The position numbers were made by a program, and so were the translations under genes. DNA of 64,000 bases from Angiostrongylus vasorum (lineage: Eukaryota; Nematoda; Chromadorea; Rhabditida; Metastrongylidae). Below are positions 1-11,329 of this stretch, in pieces. Where the stretch lies: the NCBI GenBank assembly GCA_018806985.1, contig JADANN010000383.1:620001-684000 (forward strand), read 5' to 3'. Each line of letters begins with the position of its first letter. Position 1 is the first letter of the stretch. The notes under the pieces were generated by a model, which saw nothing but the letters and a program-made list of their open reading frames with translations, did no database searches and had not been told where the DNA came from.

Positions 1-250
1 AATCCCGTTGACGGGTGATTGCTGATGGCAAAAAGATCGATAGAACTAGCTGAGAGACAGGCGAAACGAAGGACCCGCATGGTGTGGTGGTGAACGCGTT
101 ACTCCCCGGAAAGGACAATAGCGTTCGTTCCCCACCATAGGCACCTGCGGTCCAGAGTTTTGCAAATATCTCAGCTTCGTTGAAGTTATATTTCGCAATA
201 TACCCCTGCCATCAAAAATAGTAGGCAGTAAGCAAAAAGGTTAAAACAGA
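1..250 (+). repeat. SINE-C copy (tRNA-like head)
   Basis: First of about ten copies of a dispersed repeat. Its hallmarks are a block reading CATGGTGTGGTGGTGAACGC (like a pol III A box), a GTTCGTTCCCCACC block (like a B box) about 45 bases later, then CTGCGGTCCGGAGTTTTGCA and ATATCTCAGC. The spacing and box similarity suggest a tRNA-derived SINE. Its start is cut by the window edge. Confidence 0.6.
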
Positions 251-402
251 GGAGACCGTTGGAAGTCACCTCTATCAAATACTGTACCTCTGAGTCACGC
301 TCACTTGCATCCGAGTTGTCGATGGAGGACTTCACAATGCAGGCAAAAAGGTAAGGTAGAACGTTGTAGCTCTGGCTGAGACGTGAAGACGTCACCAATA
401 CA

Positions 403-1085
403 ATGCCGTCTATGAAACTGTTCCACGGAACATGCGGCGGAAGAGGAGTAGGCGGCGTGGGCGTTCTCGGCAACACGAATTTGGCCATGAACATCGATTC
501 ATTCAAACAACGAACAACTCGAATTAGACGTTTACGATTGAAGAGATGTGGATCAATACTGGCTTTGAGAATCTTCGTCGTTTACACGCCGACATCAAAC
601 TATGACGAAGAAGAAGTGGAAGCGGTCCAATATAGACTTGGAAAAATTTTACAGAAAAGACCACACATTTTTTCAAAGTCATTATTGGAGATTTTCAAGC
701 TATGATTGGTTCCAGAAGAAAGTCTGGAGATCGTCGCATTGGGACCCACGGATTACAATTGAACGAGCATGGTAAGCGGCTGAGTTTATCATGGCGACTA
801 AGAGAATGATGGTATATTGATGATAAATGATTTCATGGCAAATCGATATTCCAAAACCACTACTCTCAACGCTGGACACGTGGTACTCTCCCAATATATG
901 TAGTAAAGGCTAAAAAGCTTTTAAAAAGCCTAAGAAACCATAACAAAGTGGACGACCATGGTAAATCGAAAGCTTTGCCTAACAGATATGGTTGTTGTCC
1001 AAAAATTCTACACGAGATCAGACCATCGCTCCCCTCATGCAAGATTTAATTTCTCGTGGAAAGGACAAAAAGCCTCTAAGTTCAA
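403..1085 (+). pseudogene. RTE-type LINE fragment, endonuclease domain
   Basis: A degenerate piece of the apurinic-like endonuclease domain of an RTE-clade non-LTR retrotransposon. Frame-shifted segments still show GVGGVGVL, NTNLAMNIDSF, LRIFVVYTPTSNYDEEEVEA, then downstream KLCLTDMVVVQKFYTRSDHR. The same blocks occur in the longer copy at 39.3-42.3 kb, on the other strand. Several stops and frameshifts rule out function. The 3' side is cut by a SINE-D fragment. Confidence 0.8.
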
Positions 1086-1087
1086 AA

Positions 1088-1192
1088 ACGGAACCTTCCA
1101 GGGGGATGAATCCCCACGACGTATATCGCAGCTCGACACCCATGAAACAGCTCCCATCCACGATGAGGCGGTAAACCGTTGAGAGGTTCTTG
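1088..1192 (-). repeat. SINE-D fragment
   Basis: Terminal piece of the roughly 390-bp SINE-D family (fullest copies at 32.7 and 52.8 kb). It shows the GACACCCATGAAACAG block and ends with ATGAGGCGGTAAACCGTTG. It abuts the truncated RTE endonuclease fragment. Confidence 0.6.
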
Positions 1193-2160
1193 ATAACATC
1201 AATGAATAATGCAATTGGACCATTCAACATCTACGCGATAGAGCGATGAAGACTCTAAGTGCAAAACTCCCCCAAAAAACGCCTGTCTCCAGAAACATTC
1301 AAATTGATGTGGTAACGTTGAATCGCACCAGCTACAGGGAAACAGCACATTGACACTCTAAATTGCAAAGCAACACAAAAAAGGCGAGAAAAGAAAATTT
1401 TAAAGGCAGAAGAGCGTCGGCCGCCCATTCTACTAGTTCTTCTCATCAGAAATGATACCTGTGATACTCCTACCACAGGTTATTGATGTCAAACAAATAA
1501 ACTTATCTAGAAAGTGGTTTTTTGTATTAAGCAGCCAACATCTGGCCCAACATCTGTGTTGATTCACTGGTTCTCTGACTCTCATATAAGATATCTTATA
1601 AATCCGAAAGCTGCAATAAAACACCCTTTGTGCATCGAAATAGGCGGTCGATTAGTGGTTGAGTCAGATATGACTCATTTCGGTACAAATGTGCTATTAT
1701 TATATTATGGAGCGATTGGAAAAAATAGTATCTTAACATAATCCATTCAAAATAGTATCTTAACATAATCCATTCATAATCCAATGCCGACGCTAATAGA
1801 AAGTCGATCCTGGGTAGTATCTCAACACTTATTTTACACGTCATTGTATCTCTAAGCAGCTCATGAAACAATTCTCTAGCTTCTCAATCAGCGTTCCAAA
1901 TCTTAGGGGCTGGAAAAATTGTACCAGGCTCGTCTGGGGTCAGCTAGCTCCTCAAGTCCTCAAAAAAACGACAGTGGTTGTCTGTAACAAAGATCTGGCA
2001 ACACAAACGGCTGCAATTATTCACGAGACGTAAAGCTAAGGATCTACTAGCAAGCGAGCAATGCAACAATTTTTTTCAAAAATTCCGTCGTGGCGAGTTC
2101 CACCTTGTATAGTAAAAATTCCACAGAATATTTACGATCTCTTTGTTTCAATACACATTT
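1193..2160. other. No gene seen; local duplications
   Basis: No supported exon. It holds a perfect 27-bp tandem duplication (1722-1748 and 1749-1775) followed by a short dispersed block (AATCCAATGCCGACGCTAAT, AGTCGATCCTGGG) that recurs near 5.8, 7.3 and, reversed, 25.6 kb. Confidence 0.5.
1722..1775. repeat. 27-bp perfect tandem duplication
   Basis: Two identical 27-bp units, each starting AAAATAGTATCTTAACATAA, lie head to tail. The lack of divergence implies a recent event or an assembly artefact. Confidence 0.9.
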
Positions 2161-2164
2161 ACGA

Positions 2165-2400
2165 GTCTAATCCCGTGAAGCGTTTCAGATGAACGACGCT
2201 TTAGTACGCAAACTAAAGGACGCGACCATGATGCGAGGAGGAGGTCCCAGCGCGAGGGGCCTGGGGCTTACGGGGTACGCGTAGCCGTCACGACTGCGGC
2301 CGACTCGGTACTCATTGGGTCGCCCTCCTAGCTCTCGTGGTAGTGCAGGTAGTTCATGTAACACCGTCCTTTGTTTATCGTTGTCGTTGAGTGATTGCAT
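2165..2400 (-). mobile_element. RTE 3' tail fragment
   Basis: Resembles the 3' untranslated end of the RTE copy at 45.73-45.95 kb: both carry ACGAG(T/G)CTAAT, then GTTTCAGATGA and the ACTAAAG block. No coding part remains here. Confidence 0.55.
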
Positions 2401-3887
2401 CGTCGTTGCCTTGTCTCATTATTGTGTATTGCACTCCTTCGTTGTTTAACTGGTCTACGGAGCCTGGTCACTAGCTGCAGTCATCTCCAAGTGCGTTCTG
2501 TTTGCAACGCCATCTGTGGCATGTCAACATTGCTACCACAATATACGCCATGCGTTCAAGGTTGCTAGCCAGCCTTCTCGTGCTGTGTAACTGTAATGCC
2601 GCTATAATCGGCTTATCGGTTCTCAGTCGCTCTATTCCTGGCTTAAGTTACCTCTTAGATCAATGGTTGCACCAATCGATGCCAAACTTCATGCTGCTGA
2701 CATAGCGTTATCCCAGATCAGCCGCCTGACTGTGTTCGGCGGATGGTTCATCGATCATGCCATGGGATGTCGCGGCACCATACTAACGGTCTCTAGCTCG
2801 GACCAATGCTCAACTCGTCCGCGTCTCTCCGTCTCTTCCTATCTTTCTAGCACTCTGCCTTCTGGGCACTGTACGCGTCATTGGTGCATCATTGTCCTCA
2901 TCCCAATATCCGATATATTACCGGGCGGCTGTTATTATTGTATTAATGCGGCAATAATATTTTAGTATTATTATGTTTCTAATAGTCTCCCTTTAGTAGT
3001 AGATGTAGCATATCATAACTTTGGACTTGCCTTGTTTTTTGTACCGTCATTCTTCTGTCGTTATTAACGTGTTATTAGTGCAGTTGTTATGTATATAATG
3101 GTTTAGTCACTCAAGTTTGAGGCTGATTAATCAGTGCATCATCTAAACGACCCGCGTGGCGAACTCATCTGCACAATCCGAACCACTTCTCACGTACCTC
3201 TCTCTCTATTACATCTTGGGTTACGATAAAGGGCGCGAACGTGCCTTTGTCATTGACGACCATGATTTGAAGGGTTCGGTGAGAGTAAGTACACAAAGAA
3301 CCGTTTAAATATTTGCATATGAAGCCAGTGTGGGCATCCCAACTGTTTTTGAAACACAGCGATGCTCCTCTGTAAAAAGCGGTTATCGGCTGATTGATTG
3401 TGCTTGGTAATGGCTTGTTTTTCTTTAAACTCTAGGACCCTTTTTTGAAGTGAGCAGGTCTGAAACCCATCTACTGACCTCTGAGAAATGGAGGGCCTCT
3501 TCACTCAGTGATATGGAGCCAAGCTGATAACCGTGTGTATTGCAGGGCAACTCTGCGTTGTATACAACCCCATGCTAAGAAAAAAAGAATACTAGTGGTG
3601 AATTGACGACATATTGCACATTATCTTTGAGGATAGTGGATAGCCCTCAGCGATTTGCTGTCTCACTGTGGCGTTGAGGGAGTCTCTAATTTCCGAAAAC
3701 TGCCTTTTAAGGCAGAAGTTCGGTAATTGATAAGAAAGCGGACGTTTTTCACTCGAAATTCCAAGTAAGCCCTGGACGTGTTGGAGCCCGGCGAGTCATT
3801 TTTACTCCACCAATAAGAGTAATGAAAATCAAGTACAGCGTACAAAAGTGTTAACACTATTGAAACCGCATACGTTTACATTCGAAC
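2401..3887. other. Unassigned region with degenerate ORF-like stretches
   Basis: No recognisable gene. On the minus strand from 3.86 to 3.2 kb there are broken reading frames with protein-like composition, interrupted by stops, lying immediately beside the Penelope-like element. They may be old retroelement coding sequence, but I recognise no motif. At 2.4-3.1 kb nothing is assignable. Confidence 0.3.
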
Positions 3888-3892
3888 AATAA

Positions 3893-3950
3893 CACATACA
3901 ACACAACCATAGCTGACGTCTCGGCAGAATCGCCTTCTTCAGAGCCTGGA
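3893..3950 (-). ncRNA. Hammerhead-like core in PLE terminus, degenerate
   Basis: On the minus strand CTGAAGA (3942-3936) is followed by an AGGC/GCC hairpin and then GAGAC where an intact core would have GAAAC. PLE ends are known to carry hammerhead ribozymes. This copy looks inactivated by the A-to-G change. Confidence 0.45.
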
Positions 3951-4315
3951 AGGGTACACTAATACGCAACTTACTAGGTCAAACGCTTCAACAGCAGAAA
4001 CAGGAAGATGAAAATCTGGACGATAATTACAAGATCTACGGCTTCTTGAAAAACCCGTCGCTTTTTTCACCTGTCTTCCACCGAGGAAGAACAGCCGCTC
4101 AGAGTGGCACATGGTTGATGATTGCACCACACCACATGAAAAAATCAGTTCTGAGGTACGGGGCCAGATCGCGTGTGATCTCTGGGCTTCCTGGTATTCA
4201 TTGTAGGGTTCTTGGCATATATCAATCCTCAAGAAGTTTGCGCGTTGGTGTTTTAGGATTCCGTGCGAGGATAGCGACTTTTACATCAAAATCGTCTCCG
4301 CTATGCTTGTGTATC

Positions 4316-5500
4316 CTATGCGTACCTAGTGGGCGTGCCTTGTTTTGATTTTCGTTTGCCATCTAGGTGTTCTTTTATGCAGATACATAAAAGTATGCCC
4401 GTTTCGCCTATACATTCGTCTCTGTAAGTATTACAAGAGGTCATATATATCGTACCTGAACTCATGCAATCACCGCCTCTGCCATAAGGACAAATTACGC
4501 AATTCATTATTTCACCTAGACGGTCGTATAAGCGTTCACGAACTAATTGACGACGAAGAAGAATACTCGGTGGTATTTCAATTATCTCTACCGATTTCTC
4601 TAAACCTGCCCTTCTTAAGCATCGTTTTATGGCTACGCTTACTTCATCGCTAATAAAGGGCAGCATAAACGGGACTTTCTCTTTTTTGGCCAAGTGTTTC
4701 GATTGGGCGCGTCGCTGTTCTTCGAAACTTGTCTCGCGGGGTTACTACTTCGTAGCCATTGGGCATGGCTATTTGCCAAGCCAAGTCGCGCGATTCTTCC
4801 TTTACTTCCTACTTGTGCACACAGAGGTGGCTGTTCGAAACATGTTTCTCACAAGAACCCTCTTTGTGTGTGAAGGGTGGGAAGAAAGGGAATGAACCAG
4901 GATGCTTTTATTCTTGGTTTTCGGTACCACTTTGTCATGTAACCGCTACTTGATAGGTTTATTTGAACGTTTAGGAACGGAAGCCAGTTTTCTTTCGGTT
5001 TCTCCCGGGTGAACTTAATGTACTGAGACTGCTCGTTCAATGATTCAAAGCATTCGTCCATCTCCTCCTGCGTAGAGAAGACGACATAACAATAATCTAT
5101 ATATCTGCAATAGAGTAGTGGTCGGAGACCGAGAACGGGGCTTCTACTTTAGACATAAACGCAATGGCAAGGCATTGTGCCAGTCGCTGTCCCATTGCCA
5201 ACCCCCCTTATTTGCGGAAAAATATTTCCCAGACCATCTGAAATTCGAGCAGTTTAGGCACTCCCTTTAAGAGAGTCATAAGGTGCTGGATGGTCAAGCC
5301 ATGCATGTTTATCCATCCTTCATGTTAAAAAGAAGTTCGAAGATGGCTTGCAGTCATTCGATGCGTTGGTGTACAACGCGGTGACATCGAAGGACTCCAT
5401 CACGTACGCGTTATTAGGAGACGCGTTACATAGTCGTTCTAGGAACATATGGGTGTTCGTGAGGTGAGCTGGAATGTGGTTAAGCAACTGGATAAGTATT
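4316..5500 (-). pseudogene. PLE reverse transcriptase plus GIY-YIG endonuclease, broken
   Basis: Read from high to low coordinates. Near 5.4-5.3 kb is a core RT block with ESFDVTALYTNAS. Near 5.1 kb is RYIDYCYVVFSTQEEMDECF, where the expected catalytic YIDD has its second Asp replaced by Tyr. Then come IKFTREKPKENWLPFLNVQI and the YRKP block (5061-4849). After a gap, 4693-4316 carries the endonuclease: CVICPYGRGGDCMSSGTIYM and ECIGETGILLCICIKEHL. In relatives the last block usually reads ...R.LC.R.KEH, so Arg residues appear lost. Stops between the blocks, and these substitutions, indicate a dead copy. Product class: PLE polyprotein. Confidence 0.75.
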
Positions 5501-5654
5501 AGGCTTAAAAAACCAAGTTATTCCTCGGTGGAAGACAGGTGAAACAAGCGGTGGGTTTTTCGAGAAGCCGTAGATCTTGTGATTATTGTTCAGATTTTCA
5601 TCTTTCTGTTTGTGCTATTGAAGCGTTTGACCTAGTAAGTTGCGTATTAGTGTA

Positions 5655-5740
5655 CCTTTCCAGGCTCTGAAGAAGGCGATTCTGCCGAAACGTCAGCTAC
5701 CATTGTGTTGTATGTGTGTTATTGTTTTGAAGTAAACTTA
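5655..5740 (+). ncRNA. Hammerhead-like core in inverted PLE terminus
   Basis: CTGAAGA at 5667-5673, a GGC...GCC helix, GAAA at 5687-5690 and then CGTCAGC. This fits strands around helix II of a hammerhead, with one extra A before helix II. I could not find a convincing closing strand for helix III with a cleavage triplet, so a complete ribozyme is not shown. Confidence 0.45.
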
Positions 5741-5745
5741 TGATG

Positions 5746-6734
5746 TTTAACAACCCCGCGATTGCTGAGAGAAAAAAACGACGAATTCATAATCCAATGC
5801 TAAGGTTAATAGAAAGGCGATCCTGGGTGCTACTGGAACAGTTTCGTTGGACCGAGAACTAAATTAAATGCCATTCTTTAAGCCCAGGAATATTAGGTAA
5901 AATAACACCTTGTACTGACATGGTACCCTAATAAAATTCACGACATTATGAACGGATATGAGCAAATGTGTCTAATTTTTTAAAATATACGTTACGCAGC
6001 CGCAACTGTTACTGCCCCAATCATTCAGTGTTGGAACCGTTTTCTAGATATTTCTATCAAATCACCCCCCTTAACACCGTCTGATCGAAATGTGAGCGGA
6101 GATTTGTATAGCGCAATGGTTCATTTGATTTCGATTGGCTGCATAGTATTCCAGAAGCAAAACACAGCTGGGTGCGGGCTGTCCTGTGGGAGAGATGTCC
6201 GCTACGCCACAATTTCTGCCCGCGAAATTGCACGATTTGAACTTAATTCGCCGTCTTCGAGAGATTTACATTTGTTTATTTGCCGTTTACTGTGAATACT
6301 TTTCTTATTTGTCTCTTTATTGATTTCGCTATGTTGATGTTTTTGGATGGAACTGCTCTTTGAGAAGCATGAAAAATCTAGTTGAGACTTGATTGAGTGA
6401 AACATTCAACAAGATGATTTTTACACTGTCGATGCCTTTCTTTCTCATGTTACGACGTAAGATTTCCCATGTCTTTTTGTACAGAAATGTAATGACAGTC
6501 AGATACTATGGTTTTTTTGCACACTTTGGTTGTTTGTTGTACTTTATAGGGTGCTGTGTTTTTTGCTGCCACGTATTGAGTTCAGAAGCTACGATTCTAC
6601 GGATTTTTTGGAAGATGTGCTTTCATACTTCAGTGGAATTGAAGGAATGCAACACATCAAGGTGTGCGTATGATTGTCTACTTCGTTCTTCTTTTTTTTG
6701 TTTTCCATCTAGTTCAATACTTTGTATAAAAAGT
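5746..6734. other. No gene seen; one unassigned open frame
   Basis: Contains an open frame at 6393-6743 (+, 116 codons) of low-complexity, Phe/Cys/Leu-rich composition. The opposite strand also reads with protein-like composition but with stops. Neither shows splice framing or a known motif. Confidence 0.3.
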
Positions 6735-6830
6735 AAGCGATGAAGCTCTCGGCGTTGCTCAATCCCTGAGGGATGCGTCATGTATTCGACTTCATTGAAC
6801 ATTGTTACAGGCGATTGAATTCGTATCTAG
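6735..6830 (-). repeat. SINE-A tail fragment
   Basis: SINE-A is the commonest family here. Reading with its tRNA-like head first, its tail runs AATGCATATCTGGCC..., a GAAGTCGAATGCAT-like block, CCCTCAGGGATTGATCAACG and CCGAGAGCTTTTTATCC. This minus-strand copy retains only that tail and ends at the TA microsatellite. Confidence 0.65.

Positions 6831-6832
<2 letters not shown>

Positions 6833-6889
<57 letters not shown>
6833..6889. repeat. (TA)n microsatellite
   Basis: Nearly pure TA dinucleotide run with one TG interruption. Confidence 0.95.
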
Positions 6890-6892
<3 letters not shown>

Positions 6893-7084
6893 CAGGAAGA
6901 ATTCGTTGGTTGTCATACGACCTTCAGGGCAGAGTTCTTGATTTAACTGTTGAAGCATTAGACGATGTTGGGATGACGTCTCTAACTGCCTCACAGCTCA
7001 AGCTATCCGCTCATTTCTTCCTGAAAACGTTACTGACGTATTATAATTTCATTGTTTTCTTTCTCAGCAATTGCGAAGCTGCGA

Positions 7085-7375
7085 AACAGTATACGTTTAC
7101 TTCCATACGATAACACACATACAAAACAATCGTAGCTGACGTTTCGGCAGTATCGCCTTCTTCAGAGCCGGTTTTACGTGCCTTCCACTAAGGAAGAGCC
7201 GCTGATCAGAATCGCATATGTTTGTCAACCAACGATTGTGTTTTATATGTGTTATATGAAACTAAGGGTATGGTGTTTAATAACCTTGCGATTGCTGAGA
7301 GAGGAAAGGACGATTTATAATCCAATGCCGAGGTTAATAGAAAGTCGATCCTGGGAACTGTTACAGACGTAGTTA
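7085..7375 (-). mobile_element. PLE end fragments in inverted arrangement
   Basis: Minus-strand PLE 3' end (7085-7180, with a hammerhead-like core) is followed by plus-strand sequence matching the outside of the other PLE flank (TGTTTAATAACCTTGCGATT and GCTGAGAGA; compare 5730-5765). It looks like a PLE reduced to its inverted ends. Confidence 0.55.
7130..7180 (-). ncRNA. Hammerhead-like core
   Basis: Minus strand: CTGAAGA (7165-7159), an AGGC/GCC hairpin, then GAAA (7145-7142) and CGTCAGCTACG. The core bases are intact apart from one extra A before helix II. Confidence 0.45.
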
Positions 7376-7399
7376 CTTATTACTTTGTTCACACGATGT

Positions 7400-8990
7400 C
7401 AATAAAGATGGGAAACAGAGATGCGATATTTGCAATGTCCCTTCAGTTTGTAAGCCATCGTCCATCACCTGTATCACCTGTCCTCCCGTTGATCGTCGAG
7501 TGGCTTGATCTAGTGCCAGTAAAGATTGCATTTTTCCCTTTCGCATACCCAATGGGTTCCGCTCGCTGTAGGGACGACTCGTTGAGCATCATAGCTTTTT
7601 TTGTAGGCCTTTCGTGAAGAACTGTGATCATCGGGTCGGTGGTCTTCCGGTAATATGTTTGACATCCCTAGTCACTAACAGCTCTTGTCCATCGTTTGTC
7701 GTTTAGGCGCATTACGTGTCCGGCTCACCTCATCTTCCACAGTTTGGCGCATAGAACAGATCTTTGAATTTTGATCGTTGACGCAAGTCGGAGCTTTGGA
7801 TCGCTTCCTTTGCTTGTGTGGCACGTGACACTCCTAGAATTGTCCTTTCGATAGCGCGCTCAATAACGCTGAGTGGTTTTTCATCATGGTTTCGCAGCGA
7901 CCGGATTTCTGGTGCATGCGTTAACGCAGGAAGTACCGTTGAGTCGAAAAGCTGGACACGGTGTCGGGTGTTTTTTATTCTCTTCACTATATCCTCGATG
8001 CTCTTGAAGACTCACCAAGCTGCTCGTTTCCTTATGTTCAACTCTGGAGCTAAGTCGTCCGTCCATCATGTTGATTTCGTGAACTGGGTAGACGCAGTTC
8101 GAGCACTCGGAGGTATTCGTCCCGCTAACCGTGAATGGGGCATACGTAACCAATTCGTCCCTCATGAACATCGTTTTTGTGTGATTTAGTCAAAGACTAA
8201 TTTTCTACAGGCTTTATGAAAGCCAGGCAGGTATTCATTCCGCATGGCTAATGTTTGATATTATAAGAACCATGTCATTAGCAAACCAAAGGCGGTACAT
8301 TTGCCAATCATCGGTTTTCACTCTCATATGATCCCATTCCAATGTTTGCATGACGTTCTCAAGGGTGACGGTGAATAATTTTGGCGAGATGGTATCGTTT
8401 TTACCTAACCACTTTTTTGACGTCAACGTTAACATCGTGAGTGCTGGTATCTTGGCTGAGGAATTTTTATACTGGTCACGAAGATTGTTTATATACTGAG
8501 TAGGAATTCTCTGGATTTCCAGGGCTTCCATGACTGCTTCTATCTCAGCTGAATCAAAAGCCCTTTTTAAATCGATGAAAGTGAGAGGGAGCGGTCTTCT
8601 GCAGTGTCGCGATACCTCATTGAGTCTTCATATGTGGATATGGTCCATCATACTGAATCCTTTTCGAAATCATGCTTGCTGACATGGCTGTACTTCGTCC
8701 AGCGTTGCCGATCTGAGTGAGAAGTTTGTAGACGACAGACAGCAATGAGATTGGGCTGTAGTTGCTGATATTGTGGAGGCCACCGTTGTTGAACAATAAC
8801 GCAGTCTTGCTGGTCTTCCATTCAGTTGAAACCTTGCATTCTTGCAGGTAACGTCTGAAGACCCGAGCTAGTGTGCTTGTGAGGACTGGTGGAAGATTAT
8901 TCAGGTTTTCGGATCCTATGCTATCCGAACGTGATGTTGCTTGATTCTTATTCGACGAACTAGCATACCAGATCTCGCAAATGAGAACCA
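7400..8990 (-). pseudogene. RTE-type LINE, 3' half, degenerate
   Basis: Minus-strand reverse transcriptase and C-terminal region of the RTE family. Landmarks are a helix with VMQTLEWDHM, the catalytic block read as WFANDMVLIISN (FADD changed to FAND), APFTVSGTNTSECSNCVYP, and further 3' VIERAIERTILGVSRATQAK. The RT domain begins near 8.98 kb, and the coding end and 3' region reach about 7.4 kb. The Asp-to-Asn change in the active site plus frameshifts mark it as dead. Its 5' half is absent. Confidence 0.8.
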
Positions 8991-9144
8991 GTGGGGCGAC
9001 TTATCTATTCGTATTTGTTTCTTTCGTCACTAGAACGCTTCAATTGAAGAGATAAGTAATCGTGAATGATTTTTCTGATCTATTCTACATTCTACTCTAT
9101 TTTCCGTCGATGATTTCACCTTACAGTATTCTATTTCTATCTAC

Positions 9145-9330
9145 TTGATTTATTCTATTCTATTCTGTTCTATTCTATTCTATTCTATTCTATTCTGTTC
9201 TATTCTATACTATTCTATTCTCTTCTCTTGTCTTCTATTCTATTCTATTTCTGTTTCTATTTCTGCTTCTTTTTTCTATTTCTATTTCTCATTCTATTTT
9301 TATTCTATTTCTATTTCTAATGATTTCTGT
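9145..9330. repeat. TTCTA pentanucleotide microsatellite
   Basis: Imperfect tandem TTCTA/TTCTG units grading into TTTCTA units. Confidence 0.95.
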
Positions 9331-9479
9331 TCTATCCGGAAGATCTTTTTTATATTTTTACCATCCCATCTATTTCTGTTTTCTGTTATTTCTATTTGTC
9401 TTCTCATTAAGAATACTGACATATGATCATAACAGAGTTGTTCTCGAATCTGTAGCTGTTTTCTCTACACCTCGGAGTG

Positions 9480-10760
9480 CAGCCATCTTTGTTTTGTAAT
9501 TGGCGGTGTTTGGGTGAGCATTGCGAACGCTTTTCCCAGCATCTCTACTGCTTTAAATACGTTCGACATTGATGACGTCAAAAGTCCTTCACATGGTAAA
9601 GGCCGTACTGCAATCAGAACATTGAAACCTGCGAAGGATGCGCAAATGCTTGTAGCTCCGATCAATTGTATTTCCGCAGCATTTTTCTTCAGCTTCAACT
9701 TCTGTTGTGCTCATTTGCATCAGCAGAGACCACATTTGCATCTCTGTGTAAACTCTGCACTATTTTCTAATGAAAATGATGAAAAACTGTGACATGGAAG
9801 CTTTGCGATTCCGAATTTTCATCGCAAATTGCTTGACAGATTACGTCCACATACCAACACATGAAGCTATGAAGGCTTATCTTACGTCTCGGTATTTGAG
9901 AGAAGTTACGGATCATAGACATGTTGCAACAGTCACAGAATGCTAGTTTGTGGAATATTCTCGTATCTGTTGTTCATGTGCACGAAGACACGCAAATGTG
10001 CTCTCTGCTCCGGACAACAGAAGCTTAAGAATGAAATGACAGTTTATTGGAGCAACAAGCTTTCCCCAGCCTCTGCGGCTGCAATCCGAACTGCTGCCGT
10101 TCTCTCTTTAAGATCTTCTGTTATCGCATAGTTGTACTGTTTTGCAAGTTCGGACGTGAGTTGGCGGTTGCCTGGAGCCCATGTGATTCCGCACTGCTGT
10201 ATCAGTTCGAATGTTTCTGGAGACAGACATCTCTTGGTGGATTTCGAACTCTCAGTTTCCATAACGCTTACATGGAGGTGTTGAATGAGCCGACCGTGTT
10301 CCTCGTCTGTTTTGTCAATAATGACATCTTTCCAACATATGATTAATGATCTGAATATATCCCAGTTTATGGTAACTTTTCGGGCGTTGTTTTTTCTGAT
10401 TAGTGACATTCTCTGCCTTTTGCGACAAGTAAAATCTTGTTGGGACAATAAAGACATCGATTAGGCAAAATCTTCAAGTTGCTATGTTGTGGTGCATTTC
10501 GTTAACGTAGTATCCCTTGTTTTGCTATCACGTCTAGCGCTGAGAGTGGTGCTTGTGAAATTTCGAATAATCGTGAAAAGTCTTGCTCGTTGTGACAAGC
10601 TCAGAGAGCAGCTCTGCCTGTTCGTTTTCTTGTGATCTGTAAGTCCCAATGTGAGTTTCTTCAAACATTCTCTTGTGTGTAATCTTAGCCTTAAAATCCT
10701 CAGTAGTGACCCTTAGGAATCTATGGTCTGCTCTGAAGAATTTCTCTAAATCCGTAGAAC
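9480..10760 (-). pseudogene. RTE LINE fragments, endonuclease end and linker
   Basis: Minus-strand frame at 10457-10044 matches the linker between endonuclease and RT seen in the 41-kb copy (TINWDIFRSL, LSPETFELIQ, ITEDLKERTAAVRIAAAEAG). Positions 10460-10760 align with its upstream part, and 9480-9545 with sequence just downstream. The piece 9546-9824 is foreign to the RTE. It is open on the plus strand (9514-9792) with no motif I recognise. A 240-bp direct repeat begins at 9825. Confidence 0.65.
9825..10075 (+). repeat. 240-bp direct repeat, copy 1
   Basis: Shares with copies 2 and 3 the blocks ATGAAGCTATGAAGGCTTAT, ATCTGTTGT, ATGTGCTCTCTGCTCCGGAC and AACAAGCTT. It ends where RTE linker sequence starts (TTCCCCAGCCTCTGCGGC). 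Confidence 0.75.
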
Positions 10761-10964
10761 AGTGGTTGTATTTAATTTAGTATGGTTTTTATTTTGGTTG
10801 TGTAAGACCACTTTCTTTGTAGTCAGATCGGGAGTCCGAATTTATGAGGTGTTAATGTGGAGCTGAAAAAAATCATTTACTACCTGATAGGTGCATTTTC
10901 TGCACCTTTCATTTTAGAAATCGAATTTGGAATGGAAGAGAAGGAAAAGATCATAGAATTTCCT

Positions 10965-11180
10965 TTAGCTCTGAAATGCTATCTTCTCAGCGACATGTGG
11001 AGGAAATCATGAGTGATCATGGAAATGTCCTTACAGTTGTAGAATGCTAAATGGTGGGGTGTTCGCGCATCTGTTGTACATATGCACGAGGACACGAAAA
11101 TGTGCTCTCTGTTCCGGACAACAGAAGCTAAAGAATGTGACGGAAATAGTAGTTCATTGGGCTAACAAGCTTCTTTAACG
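10965..11180 (+). repeat. 240-bp direct repeat, copy 2
   Basis: Same orientation as copies 1 and 3. It lacks the first block but has GCGACATGTGGAGGAAATCA and TCCGGACAACAGAAGCTAAA. Confidence 0.75.
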
Positions 11181-11329
11181 CTAAAAAGATAGTTTTACAA
11201 GTTAGACCCATTTAAGTGTAAATCTAAATAATCCAAACAGAATTTGAAAGGATATAACTTGGAACTAACTTTAGTGCAATTCTTGTAGGAGTTCCAGGGT
11301 TAGACAACACATGCAACATTTGTGCCATA

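Larger units (their letters stand above)
3888..5745 (-). mobile_element. Penelope-like element flanked by inverted end repeats
   Basis: The reverse transcriptase and GIY-YIG endonuclease order is that of Penelope-like elements (PLEs). The 3' end on the minus strand (about 3888-4090) is repeated in inverted orientation at about 5522-5740, so the element has about 200-bp inverted flanks. Matching landmarks are the GAAGACAGGTGAAA block, AGCCGTAGATCTTGT, ATTGAAGCGTTTGACCTAGT and the hammerhead-like core CTGAAGA...CCGA. Inverted terminal copies of this kind are known from Penelope. The 5' part of the reverse transcriptase is missing where the second repeat begins (about 5500). Confidence 0.75.

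Noticed and set aside
6393..6743. 116-codon plus-strand frame rich in Phe, Cys and Leu
   Set aside because: T-rich composition explains the hydrophobicity; no supporting features.
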